From NCBI RefSeq assembly GCF_900111305.1, contig NZ_FOGS01000012.1, forward strand, positions 1 to 64,000: 64,000 bases of DNA, in the 5' to 3' direction. The DNA comes from Vreelandella subterranea (lineage in GTDB: Bacteria; Pseudomonadota; Gammaproteobacteria; Pseudomonadales; Halomonadaceae). The translations under genes were made by a program, and so were the position numbers. Every line of letters begins with the position of its first letter. Position 1 is the first letter of the stretch. This document shows positions 58,255-64,000 of this stretch, in pieces. Below the pieces are notes generated by a model. It was not told the origin of the DNA. It worked only from the letters and a program-made list of their open reading frames with translations, and made no database searches.

Positions 58255-59514
58255 ATGGCTCAGTATAATGCCTTTTACGCCCAATCAGGCGGTGTTACCG
58301 CCGTGATCAATGCCAGTGCTTGCGGCGTCATCGAAGCTTGCCGCCAAGCCCCCGACCAGATCGGCAAGGTCTATGCCGGTCATAACGGCATTATTGGAGC
58401 CCTGACGGAAGACCTCATCGATGTCACCCAGGAAAGCGATGAGGCCATCGCGGCCTTGCGCTACACGCCGGGGGGCGCGTTTGGCTCTTGCCGCTACAAG
58501 CTCAAGGATATCGATACCCACCGCGCCCAGTACGAGCGCCTGATCGAGGTCTTCAAGGCCCACGATATCCGCTACTTCTTTTATAATGGCGGCGGTGACA
58601 GCGCGGATACCTGTCTGAAAGTGTCCCAGCTTTCCGAAAAACTGGGCTATCCACTGACGGCCATTCATGTGCCCAAAACCGTCGATAACGACCTGCCGAT
58701 TACCGACAACAGCCCTGGCTTTGGCAGCGTGGCAAAGTACATCGCCACCTCTACCCGTGAGACGTCGCTGGATATCGCCTCGATGTGTGCCACATCAACC
58801 AAGGTGTTTGTGCTTGAAGTGATGGGTCGCCACGCTGGCTGGATCGCAGCGGCAGGCGGGTTAGCCGGTGAAGGCGCGGGCGAGCCCCCCCACCTGATCG
58901 TATTCCCGGAAATTCCGTTCAACCGCAAAGCGGTCATGGAAAGGGTCGAGCAAAGCGTCAAGCAGAATGGTTACTGCGTGATCGTGGTGTCGGAAGGGGC
59001 GCGCTACGAAGACGGCACCTTCCTGGCCGATGCGGGCAACACCGATGCTTTCGGTCACCGCCAACTGGGCGGCGTTGCCCCCACGCTGGCCGGCATGATC
59101 AAGCAGGACCTGGGCTATAAGTACCACTGGGCGGTTGCGGATTACCTGCAACGCGCCGCCCGTCACCTGGCGTCCAAGACCGACGTCGAGCAGGCCTACG
59201 CGGTCGGTCGTGAAGCGGTGACGCTGGCGCTGGCAGGCAAGAACGCCATGATGCCCGCCATTCGCCGGATTTCTCAGTCGCCCTATCAGTGGGATGTCAT
59301 TTCTGCGCCGCTGTCCCAGGTGGCGAACCAGGAGAAGTTCATGCCCCGGGATTTCATCAGCGAGGAAGGCTTCGACATTACCGACACCTGCCGCGACTAC
59401 CTCTCGCCGTTGATTCAGGGAGAAGACTTCCCTCCCTTTGAAAATGGCCTGCCCAAAATGGCCAAGCTGAAACTGGCCAAGGTAGAACGCAAGCTGCCTG
59501 TGTTTACGCTCTAG
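58255..59514 (+). CDS. pfp: 6-phosphofructokinase, PPi-type
   Basis: A 419-residue phosphofructokinase. PKTVDND near 142 has the Lys that marks PPi users (Gly in ATP enzymes), and EVMGRHAGW near 190 binds fructose 6-phosphate. YNGGGDSADT near 110 has Ser where PPi enzymes usually have Asp and ATP enzymes Gly, so donor choice is likely PPi but not certain. It allows reversible glycolytic flux and saves ATP. It lies near ppa, one gene away. Confidence 0.85.
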   Translation: MAQYNAFYAQSGGVTAVINASACGVIEACRQAPDQIGKVYAGHNGIIGALTEDLIDVTQESDEAIAALRYTPGGAFGSCRYKLKDIDTHRAQYERLIEVFKAHDIRYFFYNGGGDSADTCLKVSQLSEKLGYPLTAIHVPKTVDNDLPITDNSPGFGSVAKYIATSTRETSLDIASMCATSTKVFVLEVMGRHAGWIAAAGGLAGEGAGEPPHLIVFPEIPFNRKAVMERVEQSVKQNGYCVIVVSEGARYEDGTFLADAGNTDAFGHRQLGGVAPTLAGMIKQDLGYKYHWAVADYLQRAARHLASKTDVEQAYAVGREAVTLALAGKNAMMPAIRRISQSPYQWDVISAPLSQVANQEKFMPRDFISEEGFDITDTCRDYLSPLIQGEDFPPFENGLPKMAKLKLAKVERKLPVFTL

Positions 59515-59543
59515 GCATTTACTGCGTCGCCGCTACCCATAAC

Positions 59544-59580
59544 ACAAGCCCAGGCTCGTCCCGCGACGCCTGGGCTTGTT
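59544..59580. terminator. bidirectional terminator
   Basis: ACAAGCCCAGGC (59544-59555) pairs perfectly with GCCTGGGCTTGT (59568-59579) between the convergent pfp and kinase-like genes. The stem is 12 bases with a short T run on the plus side. Confidence 0.8.
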
Positions 59581-59595
59581 TATCCAATGGAACCG

Positions 59596-61341
59596 TTAAC
59601 GCAACAGCCACGACAGCACCAGCAACAGCAGCAGAATACCGGCGACTCCCTGCCAGAAATGGCGCGGCTCCTTGCGCTCTTTATCCTCCGCTGCCCGCTT
59701 GCCCAAGGGCAACCGCAGGGCATGCAGAAACTCTGATAACCGCCTGAAACGCAGCGCTCGCTGGGGGTCCAGGGCGCGCCGCAGGGCCTCGTCGAGCTCT
59801 GGCGATATTTCCGGGTTGGTGGTGCGTGCGTTGCGGTAGGTCAAGCCTTCCAGATCGGTATGGCTGCGCAGCCGATTAGGCGTCATGTTGTAAGGCAGCT
59901 CGCCGGTCAACAGCCAATAGACGGTCGATGCCAACGAATATTGGTCACTGCGCCGCCCGACACTGTCCCCCAGGGCATACTCCGGGGCGGTGTGCTCGTT
60001 GAAGCCCACCTGTCTCAACAGTTCGCCCGAGTGGCGATGGCCGTCAACCTCGCGCATATGGCAGGCGCTGAAGTCGGTAAGCACGACCTTGCCGTGGGGG
60101 TCGATCAGGATATTATCGGGGTTGATTTGTTGGTGGATGATTTCCCGGTGGTGCAAGGCCTGAACGGCTTTGCCCAGCTGATTGGCGATATCCAGTCGCT
60201 GGGACAGACTTGCCTGGGGATGGCGCTCGGCCCAGTGACGCAGCGTCTCGCCTTCAATGTGCTGCATCAGATAATAGAGGTAACGCCGCGGCCGCGACGG
60301 CTCGACAACCTTGACCACGAACGGCGAATTGACCCTTTCCACCACCCACTGCTGGAGCAGAAAGTGCTCTAGATAGGCATTGCGCAACGAAAGCTCGGGG
60401 CTCGGCGCTTTCATGACCATTTCCCGCTCGGAGTAGACATCGCGGACACGGTAGATACGTGATTGGGCGGTACGCGACAACACTGCCAGCACCTCCAGGC
60501 CATCCAGCCTGGCCCCGGGTGCCAGTTCGGGCGGTATCGGCAGCTCGCCGTATAGCTGCCCCGGATGATCGCTGCTTTCTTCAGGCAATTCATCGATGCG
60601 CACCAACTGGAAACAGAATTGGTCACCGCCATAGCCGCGTTCCTGAGCCCGCTGCTTCGCTTCATTGGCGAGACGCTCACAGGCCGCATCCAGGTCGCTG
60701 GCATCCTGGCGGATCAGCCGCACGTAGTCAGACGGCAGCAAGGTGCCCCCCACGGCCTGGGTGGTAAACAGGAACAGATCGCCCTGCTTCATGGGCAGAT
60801 GGGTGTAGTCAATGTCCAGACTGCCATCCATGCCCAGCGCCCGGGATGGATAGCGGTAGCCCCCCAGGTCCGTGACGTGATCACGCGTCAGCTGTTCGAA
60901 CTCGGCGCCTCGCAGCCGGAACACCAGCGTGTCCCCCATGTGGAACAGATGGGCATCGCGTTCACGGAATATCAAGGCCGACAGCGATGACACGAAGCTG
61001 CCGTTCTGCACATGCTGGCTCTGGCCGTAACACCAGCTATTGAGCGCTCTGAGCACGCGCGTCGCCGACGTCTTGACGTCCCAATGATCAGGCGTGGAAA
61101 AATAATCGGCTAAAAAGCCCCGTACGCTCAAATCTCCCGCCTGTTTGGCCAGGGTATTGCGCGCGAGGGAGTCGCTAATGACCGCGCAACCTCCTTTTGC
61201 CTTGAGCAACGGCGGTTCGGGGAAGCGTACCGACATGGAGCTGCGGTGCAGACGCCGGTCCGGGGCAACAAATGCCTGACCGTAACTGATCAGCAATTGG
61301 GCATGGGCCAAGTCATCCTCCTGAGCATACAGCATTGGCAA
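59596..61341 (-). CDS. PP2C-phosphatase/protein kinase-like fusion with altered active sites
   Basis: A 581-residue protein: PP2C-like domain (about 30-255), Ser/Thr kinase-like domain (about 275-530) and a C-terminal membrane helix. In the kinase, the HRD loop is HQQINPDN (His403-Gln404-Gln405), so the catalytic Asp is replaced by Gln. DFG is DFS, and the glycine loop is degraded; the VMK Lys, APE and metal Asn are kept. In the phosphatase part [10 protein letters not shown] is kept, but the first metal motif reads SDSLAR rather than ADGxGG. It may be a signalling or scaffold protein rather than an enzyme. Confidence 0.8.
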   Translation of the reverse strand: MPMLYAQEDDLAHAQLLISYGQAFVAPDRRLHRSSMSVRFPEPPLLKAKGGCAVISDSLARNTLAKQAGDLSVRGFLADYFSTPDHWDVKTSATRVLRALNSWCYGQSQHVQNGSFVSSLSALIFRERDAHLFHMGDTLVFRLRGAEFEQLTRDHVTDLGGYRYPSRALGMDGSLDIDYTHLPMKQGDLFLFTTQAVGGTLLPSDYVRLIRQDASDLDAACERLANEAKQRAQERGYGGDQFCFQLVRIDELPEESSDHPGQLYGELPIPPELAPGARLDGLEVLAVLSRTAQSRIYRVRDVYSEREMVMKAPSPELSLRNAYLEHFLLQQWVVERVNSPFVVKVVEPSRPRRYLYYLMQHIEGETLRHWAERHPQASLSQRLDIANQLGKAVQALHHREIIHQQINPDNILIDPHGKVVLTDFSACHMREVDGHRHSGELLRQVGFNEHTAPEYALGDSVGRRSDQYSLASTVYWLLTGELPYNMTPNRLRSHTDLEGLTYRNARTTNPEISPELDEALRRALDPQRALRFRRLSEFLHALRLPLGKRAAEDKERKEPRHFWQGVAGILLLLLVLSWLLR

Positions 61342-61566
61342 CTGACATCACTGTCTAGAAACGCCTATGATACACGCTGGCGATACGGAACGATGCTCGC
61401 CAAACGTCGTGACGTCGTAAAGCAGGCCGTGCAGCACGATCGCGAGACGCTTTGGCGTCGCAACACCTATGTCGCATTGGTAATCTTGCGGCCATGTTCG
61501 TATAATCCGGTGCTATTCATACAGCAACTTCGATTGCCTAGCCATTGTACGACCAAGGAATTAACG

Positions 61567-62097
61567 ATGAACTTCGACAACATCCCCGCTGGTAAGGATC
61601 TGCCCAACGACCTGTATGTGGCGATTGAAATTCCTGCCAATCATGCGCCGATCAAATACGAGATCGATAAAGACATGGGGGCCCTGCTGGTCGACCGCTT
61701 TATGGCCACGCCCATGTTCTACCCGGCCAACTACGGTTTTATTCCCCACACCTTGGCCGACGATGGAGACCCGTTGGACGCACTGGTCGTCACGCCGCAT
61801 CCGGTCCAGCCCGGCAGCATCATCCGCGCACGCCCGGTCGGCATCCTGAACATGACCGATGAAGCCGGTGAAGACGCCAAGCTGGTATGTGTTCCGCACC
61901 CCAAGCTCAGCTCGCTCTATGACGACGTTCAGGAAGTCACCGACCTGCCCGAACTGCTGCGTCAGCAGATTGCCCACTTCTTCGAAAACTACAAAGATCT
62001 CGAAAAAGGCAAATGGGTCAAAGTCGAGTCCTGGGAAGGCGTAGACGCGGCACGCAAAGCCATTGAAAAATCGGCGGCGGCTTACCACAAAGCCTGA
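61567..62097 (+). CDS. ppa: inorganic pyrophosphatase
   Basis: A 176-residue family I pyrophosphatase. [34 protein letters not shown] and [10 protein letters not shown] (metal Asp residues near 66-71). Standard length. The start at 61567 is the family N-terminus (MNFDNIPAG); a longer frame is rejected. Terminator follows. Confidence 0.96.
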   Translation: MNFDNIPAGKDLPNDLYVAIEIPANHAPIKYEIDKDMGALLVDRFMATPMFYPANYGFIPHTLADDGDPLDALVVTPHPVQPGSIIRARPVGILNMTDEAGEDAKLVCVPHPKLSSLYDDVQEVTDLPELLRQQIAHFFENYKDLEKGKWVKVESWEGVDAARKAIEKSAAAYHKA

Positions 62098-62120
62098 GCA
62101 GTTCCGCGTCAGTGATTAAT

Positions 62121-62147
62121 GAGGCCACCTTCGGGTGGCCTCTTTCG
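62121..62147 (+). terminator. rho-independent terminator of ppa
   Basis: GAGGCCACC (62121-62129), loop TTCG, GGTGGCCTC (62134-62142), then a short T run, 23 bases after the ppa stop. Confidence 0.9.
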
Positions 62148-62251
62148 TTGGCGTTCAGCATTTTTCCTGACGCCCGGCGCCAACCGTTACCGGCGCGCCA
62201 TCTTGCGTTATGCTAGCGGCCTGTTATGACGTTATCGACCAAGGATACATT

Positions 62252-64000
62252 TTGCATACGATTCGACGTTTAGGGCTCTTGTGTCTGCTCGGCACGCTTC
62301 CGCTATTGGCCCAGGCGCAGTGGTTTTCCTCAAGCGATCAGAACGACGACTTTCTTCCCGTCCTGGAAGCCTTTCAACCCACCGCCTGGCATGACGGTGA
62401 CACCCTTTTCGTAGGCATCGAAGCCGCTGACGGGTATTACCTCTACCGCCACCAGTTTGCCGTGGAGAGCCTGACGAACCAGGCTCGCCTGGGAGAGCTC
62501 GAACTGCCCGAGGGCACCTTCACCAATGATGAATTCATGGGTGACGTCTATATTTTCCGCGACCGGATGGTCATGGAAGTGCCGCTGGAAAGTGACTTTT
62601 CAGGTCCGCTGGATATCGACTTTACCTTCCAGGGCTGCGCCGATGCCGGGCTGTGTTACCCGCCGGAAACCGTCGCGCTGCAGGCTACCGAAAGCCAACC
62701 GCCGCGCGCGTACGCCGACTGGGAGGCCGGGGCGGATACTGACGAGACACCTGCCTCATCGCCAGTGGAAGCGGCGGATGACGCCACCGACACGGCAGCA
62801 CCTGCCGACGTGTCCGCGGCAGTGAATGACAATGCCACTCGCCCTGGCGCGCCGCAGAGCGAGGACAGCCGTTTCAGCCAACTGATGACCGACGCCAGCC
62901 TGCCGTTGGCGCTGGGACTTTTCTTCCTGGCAGGCATCGGGCTGACATTCACGCCCTGCGTATTACCGATGGTGCCCATTCTGTCTTCAATCATCATTGG
63001 TCAACAGCCCTCGCGCCCTCGAGCCTTCATGCTGTCGGCCAGCTATGTGCTCGGCATGGCCGTGACCTATGCGGCGGTCGGCGTGCTGATGGGGCTATTC
63101 GGGGCCGGTCTCAATCTCCAGGCACAGTTGCAGTCTGCCCCGGTACTGATCACCTTTGCCATTCTGTTCAGCGTGTTTGGCCTGGCCATGCTCGGCGCCT
63201 TTGACCTGCGCCTGTCGCCACGTCTGGCCCAGCGCATCGACGCCTGGCAGGCACGGGCACAGCGCAGCGGCCCGGCAGGGTTGGCACTGGCAGGCGCGCT
63301 GTCGGTACTGGTGGTGTCTCCCTGTGTAACGGCGCCCCTGGCCGGGGCGCTGGTGATCATTTCCACCACCGGCGATGCATTCACTGGCGGCGCCATGCTG
63401 TTTGCGCTGGGCATGGGAATGGGTGTTCCGCTCCTGTTGGTGGGCACCTTCGGGGCAACATCACTGCCGCGTTCCGGCCCGTGGCTGAACGGGGTCAAAA
63501 TCGCTTTTGGGCTGTTGCTGTTTGGGGTGGCCATCTGGATGGTAGAACGTCTGGTGGCCCCGCCGGTTGCCTTGCTTCTCTGGGCAGCGCTTGCCATCGG
63601 CACCGCCCTGACCCTGGGGGCTTTGCAAACCAATACGCCATCGGGCTGGGCGAAAGCGCGTCAAACCCTGGGCCTTATCCTTTTGACCTGGGGCATCGCC
63701 CTTACCCTTGGCGCTGCCTTGGGCTCGCATGATCCCCTGCGCCCGCTAAACTTCCAAACGGTCAATAACAACGACGCTTCAGCCCCATTGGCTTTTCAGC
63801 GTTTGGACAACTTGCCAGCACTCAACAGCGCCATCGATACAGCCAAGGCAGAGGGTAACCCCGTCTTCGTTCATTTTACGGCTGACTGGTGCATCGCTTG
63901 TCGCCAGCTGGAACGCGACGTCTACACGGACCCCGCTGTCATCGAGCAACTTGCCGGCTTTGAGCGCATTGCCGTCGATGTCACCGATACCAATGCGCAA
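62252..64000 (+). CDS. dsbD: thiol:disulfide interchange protein DsbD (3' partial)
   Basis: The first 583 residues of DsbD, open to the window end. The start is TTG at 62252, with AAGGA six bases upstream; it begins a signal peptide (LLCLLGTLPLLAQAQ). The N-terminal domain has Cys pair GCADAGLC, the membrane domain has GIGLTFTPCVLPMVP and VVSPCVTAPLAGALV, and the C-terminal thioredoxin-like part has DWCIACRQ (Cys547, Cys550). It carries electrons from cytoplasmic thioredoxin to periplasmic proteins. About 30-60 residues should be missing beyond the edge. An acidic Ala-rich linker lies between the first two domains. Confidence 0.95.
   Translation, partial: MHTIRRLGLLCLLGTLPLLAQAQWFSSSDQNDDFLPVLEAFQPTAWHDGDTLFVGIEAADGYYLYRHQFAVESLTNQARLGELELPEGTFTNDEFMGDVYIFRDRMVMEVPLESDFSGPLDIDFTFQGCADAGLCYPPETVALQATESQPPRAYADWEAGADTDETPASSPVEAADDATDTAAPADVSAAVNDNATRPGAPQSEDSRFSQLMTDASLPLALGLFFLAGIGLTFTPCVLPMVPILSSIIIGQQPSRPRAFMLSASYVLGMAVTYAAVGVLMGLFGAGLNLQAQLQSAPVLITFAILFSVFGLAMLGAFDLRLSPRLAQRIDAWQARAQRSGPAGLALAGALSVLVVSPCVTAPLAGALVIISTTGDAFTGGAMLFALGMGMGVPLLLVGTFGATSLPRSGPWLNGVKIAFGLLLFGVAIWMVERLVAPPVALLLWAALAIGTALTLGALQTNTPSGWAKARQTLGLILLTWGIALTLGAALGSHDPLRPLNFQTVNNNDASAPLAFQRLDNLPALNSAIDTAKAEGNPVFVHFTADWCIACRQLERDVYTDPAVIEQLAGFERIAVDVTDTNAQ

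Noticed and set aside
1..64000. CRISPR arrays, tRNA, rRNA and insertion sequences.
   Set aside because: No regularly spaced repeats, tRNA cloverleaf, rRNA or transposase frames were seen by eye.

Overview
The window looks like a moderately GC-rich gammaproteobacterial chromosome, most likely Halomonas or another Halomonadaceae. The clues are the gyrA-serC-pheA-tyrA/aroA-cmk-rpsA supra-operon, an MvaT-type H-NS protein, the pilBCD-coaE-yacG order, the rnfABCDGE-nth order, and a PPi-type phosphofructokinase. The genus is inferred from gene content and protein style, not from a database search.

Positions 1 to about 16,450 (perhaps to about 16,900) are the right, late half of a Mu-like prophage in Mu order: protease/scaffold (I), decoration protein, major capsid (T), gp35/36/37/38-like connector proteins, sheath (L), tube (M), gp41/gp42-like tail chaperone with a Mu-type -2 frameshift site, tape measure, N, P, gp45, gp46, gp47, gp48, tail fibre and fibre assembly protein. 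Two modules interrupt or end the order. One is a reverse-strand gene for a secreted four-cysteine protein between tape measure and N. The other is a com-like zinc-finger gene overlapping a DNA adenine methylase gene, where mom would be in Mu. The methylase start and Shine-Dalgarno (SD) sit in a hairpin resembling Mu's com/mom control. The transposase, repressor, terminase and portal genes would lie left of the window. The right end of the prophage lies just upstream of pilB.

Positions 17,163-22,837 carry pilB-pilC-pilD-coaE-yacG and a Tus-like replication-terminus protein. Positions 22,877-24,848 hold a coiled-coil hypothetical gene, an AraC-type regulator on a locally AT-richer stretch, and mvaT. 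Positions 25,125-34,832 are the leftward supra-operon gyrA > serC > pheA > tyrA-aroA fusion > cmk > rpsA, linking aromatic and serine synthesis with gyrase and ribosomal protein S1.

Positions 34,986-47,830 contain a thioesterase, rdgC, an acyltransferase, a small hypothetical gene, metG, a CHASE4-GGDEF protein, and the complete rnfABCDGE-nth operon. A reverse glycosyltransferase of the tRNA-queuosine mannosyltransferase family follows. Positions 49,125-55,677 form a signalling block: a stand-alone receiver, a membrane histidine-kinase-like protein fused to a DnaQ-type exonuclease, a small membrane protein, a CrbS-like symporter/histidine kinase, and a convergent DUF294 nucleotidyltransferase-like gene. 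This resembles the acetate-switch neighbourhoods of Vibrio and Pseudomonas. The window ends with hlyU-like, argG, rnt, a PPi-type phosphofructokinase, a phosphatase/kinase-like protein with degraded catalytic motifs, ppa, and a dsbD cut by the window edge.
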